Assembly: GCA_013178295.1 (NCBI GenBank)
Contig: JABLWW010000011.1
Location: 62,001-126,000 of the forward strand
Source of the DNA: Anaerolineae bacterium
GTDB lineage: Bacteria > Chloroflexota > Anaerolineae > Anaerolineales > Anaerolineaceae
Length of the DNA stretch: 64,000 nucleotides
Reading direction: 5' to 3'
Shown here: piece by piece, positions 1 to 8,187 of the stretch
How the letters are laid out: every line of letters starts with the position of its first letter
Numbering within the stretch: the stretch's first letter is position 1
Made by a program: the position numbers and the translations under genes
Notes under the pieces: generated by a model
The model's input: the letters and a program-made list of their open reading frames with translations, nothing else
The model's database searches: none
What the model was told of the DNA's origin: nothing

Positions 1-833
1 CGGTTGCGGTTGAGTTACCCTACACAGATGTGGATATCCTCAAGAACAACCCCAATGTGGCTGTGAGTGTTGACCCCTCGTTCCAAAATCTGATAGGCAT
101 GTTCAACACCAAAAAACCGCCGCTGGATAATGTCAAGGTACGCCAGGCGCTGGCGTATGCTTTCCCCTACCAGGAAGTGATTGACACGGTTATCGGCGGA
201 TATGGGCGCCAGTCGTACGGCATGGTGCCCTATGGGTTGTGGGGTTGGAGCGACAAGCTGCCGCAGTACAAGACCAATATTGATAAAGCGAAGGAACTGC
301 TGGCTGAGGCAGGTATGGCAGATGGCGGCTTTAAGCTGCTGTTGACCTATACTGCTGGCAACGAGGCCGAAAAGAGCGCTGCGGAGTTGTATAAAGCCGA
401 ACTGGCGAAACTCAACATTGAACTGGAGATTCGTGGTATGCCCTGGGATAGCCAGTGGGAACTTGCCAAGAGCACCGATCTGGCTGCCCGTCAGGATATC
501 TTTGTGATGTATTGGTGGCCAGACCTCCCCAGCCCCTACTCGTTTCTGTTCAGTACCTTCCACAGTGAAGAAGAGCCGCTGTTCAATCTGGCTTACTACT
601 CCAACCCGGAGTTTGATTCTCTGATTGATCAGGCAAATCAATTGACTGCTACTGACTTTGCCAAAGCCGAGTCGATGTTTGTGGAAGCGCAGAAGATATT
701 GCTGGAAGACGCTGCTTCGCTGTTCATCTACGACCGGCAGGATATCTGGGTTACCGTTGGCAATCTCAGAGGGTTCAAGTTTAATCCTGCTTACCCGACG
801 GTTGTTTTCTTCCATGACCTGTACCTTGAGTGA
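1..833 (+). CDS. Peptide/opine-type ABC transporter substrate-binding protein, C-terminal part
   Basis: The reading frame is open from the first bases of the window (codons start at base 3), so this is the 3' part of a gene whose start lies outside. The residues resemble the C-terminal lobe of family 5 (SBP_bac_5, DppA/OppA) binding proteins: a VRQALAYA segment, a hinge-like run followed by a YYSNPEFDSLIDQA segment, and a C-terminal VTVGNLRGFKFNP stretch. Such proteins capture a ligand outside the membrane and hand it to the permease pair. The permease and ATPase genes that follow on the same strand fit this role. The ligand cannot be read from this fragment; peptides are only the family default. 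Confidence 0.9.
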   Translation, partial: VAVELPYTDVDILKNNPNVAVSVDPSFQNLIGMFNTKKPPLDNVKVRQALAYAFPYQEVIDTVIGGYGRQSYGMVPYGLWGWSDKLPQYKTNIDKAKELLAEAGMADGGFKLLLTYTAGNEAEKSAAELYKAELAKLNIELEIRGMPWDSQWELAKSTDLAARQDIFVMYWWPDLPSPYSFLFSTFHSEEEPLFNLAYYSNPEFDSLIDQANQLTATDFAKAESMFVEAQKILLEDAASLFIYDRQDIWVTVGNLRGFKFNPAYPTVVFFHDLYLE

Positions 834-863
834 TTTGCGAGGATAAGACAGCATATCGTGTTC

Positions 864-899
864 CCGAGAAGTATATCGGCTGCCCGGTATACTTCTCGG
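864..899 (+). promoter_or_regulatory. Strong stem-loop between binding-protein and permease genes
   Basis: A 12-bp perfect inverted repeat (864-875 with 888-899) can be extended inward through one G-U and three more pairs to a 16-bp stem with a four-base CTGC loop. It lies 30 bases after the binding-protein stop and 19 before the permease start. There is no clear T-run, so it is better read as an attenuator or 3' mRNA-stabilising hairpin that keeps binding protein in excess than as a full terminator. Confidence 0.6.
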
Positions 900-918
900 A
901 TTTCTATCGGGAGACAGG

Positions 919-1929
919 GTGAAAAAGTTTATTCTCAGGCGTTTGCTGCTGGGCATCATTGTGTTGTTGGGGGTGGCATTGCTGACGTTTTTCCTGGCGC
1001 GTGTGGTTCCTTCGGACCCGGCGGCAAAGTGGGCTGGTCCCCGAGCCACGCCTGAGCAGATTGCGCGCGCCACTATTGAGCTTGGACTGGACAAACCATT
1101 ATATGTGCAGTTTGGAAAGTATTTGCTGGACTTGTTGCAGGGCAATCTTGGATATTCGCTGCGCACGCGCCGCCCGATCACGTTGGAACTGCAAGAAAGC
1201 TTGCCAGCGACTATTGAGTTGGTGCTCATTTCTACCATTGCGGCTGTGTTTGTCGGTATTCCGCTGGGTGTCATCTCTGCCAAGCGCAAGGATCAGCTGA
1301 TTGATCACTTGAGCCGCCTCTTCTCGATTGGGGTAGTCTCTTTGCCCACGTTTTGGATTGGATTGATCTTGCAGCTGGTGTTTTTCCGCGTTTTGGGGCT
1401 TTTCCCGATGGGCGGGCAGCTGAGTACCGAGATTAAGATCACGATGGATATTCCCAAAGTTACCGGGTTTATCATGTTTGATTCGCTGGTTACGGGCAAC
1501 TTCAGGATATTCCTGGATGCGCTCTGGCACATTGTCTTGCCCGGTATTACCATTGGCATGTACCCGGTGGGGTTGGTGGCAAGGATGACGCGCTCGGCGT
1601 TATTGGAGATTCTCAATGAAGATTACATTACTGCGGCGCGTTCATACGGGTTGAGTGAGCGGATTGTTCTTTGGTCGTATGCGTTGAAGAACTCCATCGG
1701 TCCGACCTCAACGGTGGTGGCGCTTTCGATTGGCTATACACTGGTCAACACTTTTTTGACCGAGTCGATTTTCACCTGGCCTGGCATTGGCAACTACATT
1801 GCCTCGGCAGTGATTGGGCTGGACTACCCGGCAATAATGGGCGTTACCATCTTCTCGGCTTTTTCCTATGTGGTGCTTAATCTGATTGCCGATATCATTA
1901 TTGCGCTCGATCCCAGGGTGAGGGTGTAA
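919..1929 (+). CDS. ABC transporter permease, DppB/OppB type
   Basis: Inner-membrane subunit of a dipeptide/oligopeptide-type importer. The 336-residue length and the opening (a hydrophobic segment from about residue 9, then PSDPAAKWAG and a GLDKPLYVQF stretch) are typical of DppB. About six membrane helices can be seen, and the EAA-like cytoplasmic loop that docks the ATPase (around the AARSYGLSERIVLWSYALKN segment) is present. The chosen start is GTG at 919, after a GGGAGACAG ribosome site. It is followed by the second permease with a 9-base gap. Substrate cannot be deduced from the permease. Confidence 0.93.
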   Translation: MKKFILRRLLLGIIVLLGVALLTFFLARVVPSDPAAKWAGPRATPEQIARATIELGLDKPLYVQFGKYLLDLLQGNLGYSLRTRRPITLELQESLPATIELVLISTIAAVFVGIPLGVISAKRKDQLIDHLSRLFSIGVVSLPTFWIGLILQLVFFRVLGLFPMGGQLSTEIKITMDIPKVTGFIMFDSLVTGNFRIFLDALWHIVLPGITIGMYPVGLVARMTRSALLEILNEDYITAARSYGLSERIVLWSYALKNSIGPTSTVVALSIGYTLVNTFLTESIFTWPGIGNYIASAVIGLDYPAIMGVTIFSAFSYVVLNLIADIIIALDPRVRV

Positions 1930-1938
1930 GGGAGGCGA

Positions 1939-2835
1939 GTGGTGAGGTGGTTGTCTGATTTTATCAAGACGTTGCAGCCCACCATACGGGAATGGCGTCT
2001 TTCGTTCTATCTGCTAAACCGCAACTGGCTGCAGCGGGTGGCGCTGATAGTAATTGCTCTGCTGGTTTTGATCGCCATTTTTGCGCCGCTGATTTCGCCC
2101 TATCCTTCACACGCCATCAGCGCTACCAACCCAAAGGATAAACTTCTTCCCCCTTCCTCTCGTTATCTGTTTGGAACCGATGAGCTGGGGCGTGACCTGT
2201 TTTCGCGGGTGATTTTTGGAACGCGCATCTCACTGCAAACGGCTTTGATTGCCGTTGGGCTGGCGCTATTGATTGGTGTGCCGCTGGGCGCCATTGCTGG
2301 TGGGCTGGGCGGAGCTGCGGATGAGATCATCATGCGCATTACCGATATCTTTCTTTCGTTTCCGCCATTGCTTCTGGCAATTGCCATCTCTGCTTTTCTG
2401 GGACCGAGTTTGCAAAATGCCATGCTGGCAATTGCTGTTTCCTGGTGGCCATGGTACACGCGTATCATCCGTGGACAGGCAGTTTCCATCCGTGAGCGCC
2501 AGTTTGTGCGCGCAGCGCGCGCCATTGGGACACCAACCTTTCGCATCATTTTTTCTCATATTTTGCCCAATACCATGGCGCCGGTGATTGTGCAGGCTTC
2601 AATGGATATTGGCGGAGTGATCCTGACGATTGCCGCATTGAGCTTTTTGGGGCTTGGTGCGCAGCCGCCTACCCCCGAGTGGGGTTTATTGATTTCAACC
2701 AGCCGGACGTACTTTCTCAATGCTTGGTGGTATAGCACCTTTCCCGGCATTGCCATTTTTGTTACTGTTCTGGTGTTCAATTTGATTGGTGATGGTGTGC
2801 GCGAGGTGCTTGACCCGCGTACCCGTAAGTTCTGA
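1939..2835 (+). CDS. ABC transporter permease, DppC/OppC type
   Basis: Second membrane subunit, 298 residues, pairing with the DppB-type protein. The N-terminal OppC-N segment holds one membrane helix (roughly residues 30-55) followed by the characteristic FGTDELGRDLFSRVIFGTRIS motif region at about 75-95. The core permease domain ends with a typical QPPTPEWG segment near residue 250 that sits before the last helix. The start is a double GTG at 1939/1942 with GGAGG just upstream. The stop overlaps the region used by the next gene's ribosome site, consistent with one operon. Confidence 0.93.
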   Translation: MVRWLSDFIKTLQPTIREWRLSFYLLNRNWLQRVALIVIALLVLIAIFAPLISPYPSHAISATNPKDKLLPPSSRYLFGTDELGRDLFSRVIFGTRISLQTALIAVGLALLIGVPLGAIAGGLGGAADEIIMRITDIFLSFPPLLLAIAISAFLGPSLQNAMLAIAVSWWPWYTRIIRGQAVSIRERQFVRAARAIGTPTFRIIFSHILPNTMAPVIVQASMDIGGVILTIAALSFLGLGAQPPTPEWGLLISTSRTYFLNAWWYSTFPGIAIFVTVLVFNLIGDGVREVLDPRTRKF

Positions 2836-2845
2836 GGAGATGGTT

Positions 2846-3808
2846 GTGCCGGGTTACTTTGAGATCCAAAATTTATCTGTGGGCTTCAGAACCTTTGAGG
2901 GCGAGCGCAGGGTGCTGGATATTGAACGGTTGGTTATCGGGCGCGGCGAAACCTACGGATTGGTGGGAGAGAGCGGTGCCGGAAAAACAGTGCTGGCTTT
3001 GACCATTTTGGGTTTGCTCCCCAAACCTGCCGCTGTCGTTCATAGCGGCAGCATTTGGTTTGATGGTCAAGACCTGTTGCAGAAAGGGGAGAAGGAACTG
3101 TATGCCCGCTATCGCGGCAAGCGTCTGGCGATGATTTTTCAAGATCCGATGTCCACCCTTAACCCGGTTTTCACTGTCGGACAGCAAATTGCGCGGGTAG
3201 TGGAGAAACAACAGGGTCTGCGCGGGGCAGCGGTGGCAAAGCGGTCGCTGGAGCTCTTGGAAATGGTCAAATTGCCGGATGCGCAAAGCACATTGAAAAA
3301 GTACCCGCATGAACTGAGCGGCGGACAGCGACAGCGTGTGATTATTGCCATTGCGCTTTCGTGCGGAGCGGAATTTCTCATCGCTGATGAGCCAACCCGT
3401 AATCTGGATGTTACCATTCAAGCTGGTATCCTCAAGTTGATTGGCGACCTGCAGAAAGATTTGGGAATCAGTGTGTTGTTTATTGCCAACAATGTGGGCC
3501 TGGTCAACGTTTTTTGTAAAAATGCTGGTATTCTCTATCACGGAAAGCTGGTGGAAGATGGCCCCAGTGAGTTGGTCATACGCGCGGCAAAACATCCCTA
3601 TACCCAAACGCTGATTTCCGCCATACCGCGCGACAAATCTGAGAAACTCAAGTTCGCCAGCACAGTCATTAAACCTGAAGCACAAAGGGGCTGTCCATAT
3701 TATTCGCGTTGCAACCTTGCTGAAAGCATCTGTTTTGATCGGATGCCTATGCTGGAGACTTCTTCTTCAGGACAGAAGGTTGCCTGTTTTATGGCGGAGA
3801 AGCAATAA
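2846..3808 (+). CDS. ABC transporter ATP-binding protein, DppD type, with altered H-loop
   Basis: First ATPase of the importer. With the GTG at 2846 (six bases after GAGGAG) the protein has 320 residues; ATG 2840 is in frame but sits on the ribosome site, and still longer frames run into the previous gene. Walker A GESGAGKT is at 41-48, the Q-loop near 99, the signature LSGGQRQR at 157-164, and Walker B with its glutamate (DEP) at 181-183. The switch region reads IANNVG at 213-218, where relatives have IT-His-D; the catalytic histidine is therefore an asparagine (N215). The D-loop is RNLD rather than TALD. A C-terminal Cys pattern of the OppD/F family (CPYYSRC) is present. Probably works with the intact DppF-type partner. 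Confidence 0.9.
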   Translation: MPGYFEIQNLSVGFRTFEGERRVLDIERLVIGRGETYGLVGESGAGKTVLALTILGLLPKPAAVVHSGSIWFDGQDLLQKGEKELYARYRGKRLAMIFQDPMSTLNPVFTVGQQIARVVEKQQGLRGAAVAKRSLELLEMVKLPDAQSTLKKYPHELSGGQRQRVIIAIALSCGAEFLIADEPTRNLDVTIQAGILKLIGDLQKDLGISVLFIANNVGLVNVFCKNAGILYHGKLVEDGPSELVIRAAKHPYTQTLISAIPRDKSEKLKFASTVIKPEAQRGCPYYSRCNLAESICFDRMPMLETSSSGQKVACFMAEKQ

Positions 3809-3812
3809 AAAT

Positions 3813-4814
3813 ATGAGCACCCCTTTGGTAAAGATAGAAGCACTGAAGAAGTATTTTCCTGTTCGCAGTGATTCCCTGCTGCCGACGCAGAAAAATTGGG
3901 TTAAGGCAGTGGATGGCGTTGATCTGGAGATTCAGCCCGGTGAGGTAATTGGGTTGGTGGGTGAGTCGGGGTGTGGAAAAACGACTTTGGTGAATGTGTT
4001 GTTGCGTCTGGAAGACCCCACAGACGGACGCATTATTTTTGATGGCGTTGATATTACCCGCGTTTCACAGAAAATGTTACAGCGGCAGGTGCGTAAGAAT
4101 ATTCAGATTGTCTTTCAGGACCCATTCTGGTCGCTCAATCCCAGAATGCTGGTCAGAGATGTGGTGGGAGAGCCGCTTACGGTGCATCTTAGGCTTGCGC
4201 AGATGGAATTGATTCAACGCGTTGAGGCTCTTTTGGAAATGGTTGGGCTTTCTACGGATAGCGTGTATAAGTACCCGCATGAGTTTTCTGGTGGGCAGCG
4301 TCAGCGGATTGCGATTGCGCGCGCGCTGGCTCTGGAGCCTAAACTGGTCGTTCTGGACGAGCCGACGTCCTCCATAGATATCCTTTCTCAGGCACAAATC
4401 CTTGACCTGTTGATGCAGTTAAAACAAAGGCTGGGATTGACATATATTCTCATCTCACATGACCTGAGCGTGGTGCATTATATGTCTGACCGGATTGTTG
4501 TCATGTATCTTGGTAAAGTGGTTGAACAGGGTCCTGCAACGGTAGTGTTTAACCATCCTGCCCACCCGTATACGCAGGCGCTTTTCAATGCCTTGCCATC
4601 GTTGGAGATGAATAGCCTGGATGATTTGCAGACGCTGGAAGGTAATGTTCCCAGCGCCATCAACCCGCCTGCCGGTTGCCGCTTTCACACCCGCTGCCCG
4701 CAAGTTATGGAAATTTGTAAGACGGTTGAACCGCAGATGCTTCCTGTCGGGGAGAATCATTCGGCTGCCTGCCATTTACTTTCTTCCGGAGGTTTCAATG
4801 ACGCAAAACTATGA
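3813..4814 (+). CDS. ABC transporter ATP-binding protein, DppF/OppF type
   Basis: Second ATPase, 333 residues, from ATG at 3813 two bases after the upstream stop region. It carries a full set of motifs: GESGCGKTT, a Q-loop in the IQIVFQDPF segment, FSGGQRQRIAIARA, VLDEPTSSID and an intact switch histidine in LISHDLSVV. The C-terminal oligopeptide-transporter extension with CRFHTRCP and two further cysteines is present, as is usual for OppF. It overlaps the next gene by 17 bases, so the enzymes downstream are translationally linked to the transporter. Confidence 0.93.
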   Translation: MSTPLVKIEALKKYFPVRSDSLLPTQKNWVKAVDGVDLEIQPGEVIGLVGESGCGKTTLVNVLLRLEDPTDGRIIFDGVDITRVSQKMLQRQVRKNIQIVFQDPFWSLNPRMLVRDVVGEPLTVHLRLAQMELIQRVEALLEMVGLSTDSVYKYPHEFSGGQRQRIAIARALALEPKLVVLDEPTSSIDILSQAQILDLLMQLKQRLGLTYILISHDLSVVHYMSDRIVVMYLGKVVEQGPATVVFNHPAHPYTQALFNALPSLEMNSLDDLQTLEGNVPSAINPPAGCRFHTRCPQVMEICKTVEPQMLPVGENHSAACHLLSSGGFNDAKL

Positions 4815-5844
4815 ATATGAGTTGAACAGGGCGGCGTATATTCTGGTGAATGAGATGTTTCGTCTTAAGGCTGGTGAAACGCTGGTCATTACAGCAGATA
4901 CGCAGAGCGATATGCGCGTGGTAGATGCGGTCGCTGCCGCAGCTTTCACCGCTGGGGCGCTGCCAATGGTTATCACCCTGCCATCTCCGCTGGGGGTGGG
5001 CAAGGCGGCTGACCCTATGTTGCCGTTGCAGCCGTTGATTGGCGCATTGCTGGGTGCCGACGCATGGGTGGAGTTTAACAAGCAGTGGCTTCTCTACTCA
5101 AGCCCATTTGAGCGTGCGATGGCGGAGAATAAGAAACTGCGTTATATGTGTCTGGTAGAAATGACGGTGGATATGATGGTGCGTCTAATTGGACGCATTG
5201 ATACTGCATTGTTAGCTACGTTTTTACACCATGTGGCGGGCATGACCCAGAAAGCCAGAAACATGCGCATTACGACCCCCGCGGGGAATGACCTGTCTTT
5301 CAAGATGTTATCTGAGCGGGTCGTTGCGTGTGAGGATGGTCTGTGCACGACGCCGGGGATGCATTTTCTTGCCGGGCAGATCAGTTTTATGCCTGACTTT
5401 GATTCTATTTGCGGGACACTGGTTTTCGATGGCACCATTGCTCCGCCCTGTGGTTTTTTGCAACAGCCAGTGGTGTTAGAGGTGGAGAGTGGAGTGGTCA
5501 GGAAGATTCGCGGCGGAAGACAGGCAGATGAGCTGCGCAGCTGGTTGGAACGTTTTGAAGACCCCAATATGTTTCGGGTGGCGCATGGTGCTTATGGGTT
5601 TAATCCAGGCGCCAGACTTTGCGGCAATGTACTTGAGGATGAACGTATTTGGGGTTGTACTGAATGGGGGTTGGGATATTTAAGCCCTCTGGATGCCCCG
5701 CCGCATGGTATCCCGGCAAAGTCTCACATGGATGGCATTTGTCTTAATTCATCTGTATGGCTGGACGATGTTCAGATTTTAGAGAATGGCAACGTGATCC
5801 ACCCGCTGCTCAAGCCAATGGCGGAGCAATTGTTAAGAGGTTAA
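4798..5844 (+). CDS. M29-fold metalloprotein; ligands resemble NicX-type Fe(II) dioxygenase
   Basis: A 348-residue protein of the aminopeptidase T (M29) fold, started at ATG 4798 inside the end of the ATPase gene. Homology tools would call it leucyl aminopeptidase. Aligned by eye with the second M29 protein in this operon, the first metal-binding Glu is Gln (Q194, in AGQISF), the second Glu is His (H263, in AHGAYG), and the C-terminal HxD is kept (H310, D312). Family knowledge: in the M29-like 2,5-dihydroxypyridine dioxygenase NicX iron is held by two His and one Asp with nearly the same numbering. Inference: this may be a mononuclear iron enzyme acting on a nitrogen heterocycle rather than a two-metal peptidase. 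Substrate unknown. Confidence 0.75.
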   Translation: MTQNYEYELNRAAYILVNEMFRLKAGETLVITADTQSDMRVVDAVAAAAFTAGALPMVITLPSPLGVGKAADPMLPLQPLIGALLGADAWVEFNKQWLLYSSPFERAMAENKKLRYMCLVEMTVDMMVRLIGRIDTALLATFLHHVAGMTQKARNMRITTPAGNDLSFKMLSERVVACEDGLCTTPGMHFLAGQISFMPDFDSICGTLVFDGTIAPPCGFLQQPVVLEVESGVVRKIRGGRQADELRSWLERFEDPNMFRVAHGAYGFNPGARLCGNVLEDERIWGCTEWGLGYLSPLDAPPHGIPAKSHMDGICLNSSVWLDDVQILENGNVIHPLLKPMAEQLLRG

Positions 5845-5868
5845 TTTGTCCTGATTGGGAGGTTGACA

Positions 5869-6984
5869 TTGATTACTTTGCAAAAGCAAGACCTGTATGA
5901 CATTCTCTATGGCTGTGCTATTTTGGGTACTGGCGGGGGGGGATCGCTGAAAAAGGGACTGGCACTGATGGATAAGGCGCTGGAAGAGGGCAAGCGTTTT
6001 CGGTTGGTCGGGTTTGATGAGGTTGCAGATGATGCCTGGATTGCTACACCATATATGTGTGGCAGCGTTTCGCCAACCACGCCTGCGATAGAAGCACAGT
6101 ATGCCGACCTGCCACAGTTAAGCGATCCCGAACCTTATCTGGCATACAAAGCCCTGGAAGCGTATTTTGGACGGGAGTTTTACGGGGTCATCTCAACCGA
6201 GCTGGGTGGGGGCAATACGGCGGAGGCTTTTTATGTGGCAGCTTTGCTTGATCGCTATATCATTGACGCTGACCCGGCGGGGAGGTCTGTGCCCGAGCTG
6301 ATTCATTCCACATATTGCATCTATGATTTGCCGATCTATCCGTTAGCTTGCGCCAACGCGTTTGGAGATGTAGCGATCTTTCCTCATGTGGTCAACGATA
6401 CGCGTGCCGAGGCACTGGTGCGCGCCCTGGCGGTTGCCAGTAAGAACCGCATTGGCGTGGCAGACCATCCAGCACAGGCAAAGGTGCTGCGGCAGGCGGT
6501 GATACAGGGGGCAATCACGGATGCATGGAGGATAGGTAAACTGTTTCGCGAGGCGAACGAAAAGGGGGTGCTGGCGTCGGAATATATTGCCCGCCGCGAA
6601 CATGCCTTTTTCCTCTTCCGTGGCACGGTTTCGCGCTGTCATTATGATACGGTAGGAGGTTTCACAGTTGGCGAGGTGTATATTCAGGGGGATGGGGACT
6701 TTATGGGTAGTGAGTATCATATCTGGTACAAAAATGAGCATATTATTGCCTGGCGTGATAACAAAGTGGATGTAACAGTGCCGGATCTGATCTGCGTGTT
6801 TGATGACGAGACCAACCAACCCAATTTGAACCCTTCCTTTCATGTTGGGATGCGTGTTTCAGTGATTGGCTTCCCTGTGCCGCAGCAGTGGCGCACGCCG
6901 CGCGGGTTGGAAATCTTTGGCCCCGCTCATTTTGGGTATCCGCTGCAATATGTGCCCATAGAAGACACACATAAGAGATTGTGA
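5869..6984 (+). CDS. DUF917 (S-methyl-thiohydantoin desulfurase-like) protein
   Basis: A 371-residue protein of the DUF917 family, which is often found beside hydantoinases and thiohydantoin-degrading enzymes. The family's N-terminal glycine-rich GTGGGGS motif lies near residue 22, and a STELGGGNTAEAF motif near residue 110. The C-terminal half has the PDLICVFDDET segment seen in this family. TTG at 5869 is chosen because GGGAGG lies six bases upstream; TTG 5863 is adjacent to that site and less likely. It sits between two M29-fold proteins in a transporter operon, which suggests hydrolytic or ring-opening catabolism of an imported amide or cyclic ureide. The reaction is not known from sequence alone. 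Confidence 0.85.
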   Translation: MITLQKQDLYDILYGCAILGTGGGGSLKKGLALMDKALEEGKRFRLVGFDEVADDAWIATPYMCGSVSPTTPAIEAQYADLPQLSDPEPYLAYKALEAYFGREFYGVISTELGGGNTAEAFYVAALLDRYIIDADPAGRSVPELIHSTYCIYDLPIYPLACANAFGDVAIFPHVVNDTRAEALVRALAVASKNRIGVADHPAQAKVLRQAVIQGAITDAWRIGKLFREANEKGVLASEYIARREHAFFLFRGTVSRCHYDTVGGFTVGEVYIQGDGDFMGSEYHIWYKNEHIIAWRDNKVDVTVPDLICVFDDETNQPNLNPSFHVGMRVSVIGFPVPQQWRTPRGLEIFGPAHFGYPLQYVPIEDTHKRL

Positions 6985-6995
6985 GGAGATTAACA

Positions 6996-8009
6996 ATGAG
7001 TCGTTTTGAAGAACTGCGACCGGCGGCTGTCAACATGCTCAGTTCGAACCTGAATCTGCAACCGGGTGAACGTGTGGGGTTTGTGGTGGATGTTGCTTCC
7101 CCAGTGGACTGGGTGCAATATCCTTACGCGCGTCTCGAAGCGGTTGTCCAGCGGTCTTTGATGGCGAAGAGAATCTTTGAGATGATGGTGGAGGAGTTTC
7201 CTGACAATCGCTTTGGCCTAATTTGCTATCCCTTGACGGGGCAGAGTGGTAAGGAGCCGCCCGATGAAACTGCCCAGCAGATGTTGAACTATGATGTGCT
7301 TGTCATGATGAACACGTATTCTCTCTCCCACACGAATGCCCGTGAACATGCAAGCCGTCAGGGCATCCGCGTTGCCAGTATGCCAGGGGTAGATGCGGCA
7401 ATGTTTGCGCCGGATGGACCAATGGCAGCAGATTACCAGACGATTGCGCGCGAAACGCGCGAATGGGCAGAAATGCTGACGCAAACCTGCCAGGTGCGTA
7501 TTGCTACACCGTTTGGCACAGACCTTTCCTTCAGTCTTGCTGGGCGCAACGGGGATGCCGATACAGGGCTTTTGCATCACAAGGGAGAATTTGGCAACCT
7601 GCCTGGGGGAGAGGCATTCATTGCTCCGCTGGAAGGTACGGCTGTGGGAAAACTGGTTGTCCCAGCGGGGTGGCATCCAGATTTGAAAGAGACAATGACC
7701 TTTGTGTTTGAAAATGGTTATGTTGGTGAGGTGATTGGCGGCGGCGAGGTCGGCGATTACTACCGAGAGCTTTTTGCTTTTGGGGATGAGGCCAAAAAAC
7801 ACCGTCGCAATTGCGCTGAACTGGGTATTGGCACAAACCCGAATGCCAGACGTCCGGACAATGTTCTTGAAGCTGAAAAGATACGTGGCACTGTGCATGT
7901 GGCTGTGGGTGATAATGCGCACATGGGTGGGATGAACGAATCTGACCTGCATGAGGACTTTGTGCTGACACAGCCATCGGTCTGGATGGATGGAAAAAAA
8001 GTGCTTTGA
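6996..8009 (+). CDS. M29-family aminopeptidase (aminopeptidase T-like)
   Basis: A 337-residue member of the M29 family. All expected metal ligands can be found: E206 (GGEAFIAP), E275 (AELGIGTNP), H301 (GTVHVAVG), then H319 and D321 (DLHEDF). It therefore looks like a competent two-metal aminopeptidase or related amidohydrolase, unlike its neighbour at 4798. ATG at 6996 follows GAGGAG with suitable spacing. It is the last gene of the transporter operon; an extended -10 promoter for the thiamine operon begins 12 bases beyond its stop. It probably processes the imported compound in the cytoplasm. Confidence 0.85.
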   Translation: MSRFEELRPAAVNMLSSNLNLQPGERVGFVVDVASPVDWVQYPYARLEAVVQRSLMAKRIFEMMVEEFPDNRFGLICYPLTGQSGKEPPDETAQQMLNYDVLVMMNTYSLSHTNAREHASRQGIRVASMPGVDAAMFAPDGPMAADYQTIARETREWAEMLTQTCQVRIATPFGTDLSFSLAGRNGDADTGLLHHKGEFGNLPGGEAFIAPLEGTAVGKLVVPAGWHPDLKETMTFVFENGYVGEVIGGGEVGDYYRELFAFGDEAKKHRRNCAELGIGTNPNARRPDNVLEAEKIRGTVHVAVGDNAHMGGMNESDLHEDFVLTQPSVWMDGKKVL

Positions 8010-8020
8010 GAGATTGATTC

Positions 8021-8031
8021 TATGATATAAT
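8021..8031 (+). promoter_or_regulatory. Extended -10 promoter of the thiamine operon
   Basis: TGATATAAT (8023-8031) fits an extended -10 element, with no good -35. The predicted start of transcription near 8038 would place the TPP riboswitch at the very 5' end of the mRNA, which is the expected arrangement. Confidence 0.55.
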
Positions 8032-8044
8032 TAGATTAGTAAAA

Positions 8045-8136
8045 TACAACGGGGAGCCCGATAGGGACGGGCTGAGAGGAGGACGACAGTCCTCGACCCG
8101 CAGAACCTGATCCGGATAATGCCGGCGGAGGGACAA
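8045..8136 (+). promoter_or_regulatory. TPP riboswitch (THI element)
   Basis: The conserved TPP aptamer blocks appear in order: GGGGAGCCCG (8051-8060), a closing arm CGGGCTGAGA (8068-8077), a GGAGGA/TCCTC hairpin (8078-8094), GAACCTGATC (8103-8112), GGATAATGCCGGCG (8114-8127) and GGAGGGA (8127-8133). It binds thiamine pyrophosphate. The P1 helix closing the element is weak by eye. The gene it precedes is thiamine pyrophosphokinase, which makes the ligand. Confidence 0.95.
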
Positions 8137-8156
8137 TACAGTAAGTGTTTTCGTGT

Positions 8157-8182
8157 ACACCCTCCCTGGCGGAGGGTGTTTT
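8157..8182 (+). terminator. Riboswitch expression platform: terminator that also holds the ribosome site
   Basis: A 9-bp perfect stem ACACCCTCC/GGAGGGTGT (8157-8165 with 8171-8179) with a 5-base loop is followed by TTTT. The GGAGGG arm is also the only good Shine-Dalgarno sequence for the ATG at 8188. GGAGGG at the end of the aptamer (8127-8132) can pair instead with CCCTCC at 8160-8165, giving a natural antiterminator when TPP is absent. Confidence 0.75.
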
Positions 8183-8187
8183 GTGTT

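Noticed and set aside
15-1289. Long 424-codon open frame on the minus strand opposite the binding-protein and permease genes.
   Set aside because: It is antisense to two clear transporter genes, has no recognisable domain and no ribosome site; it reflects codon bias of the real genes.
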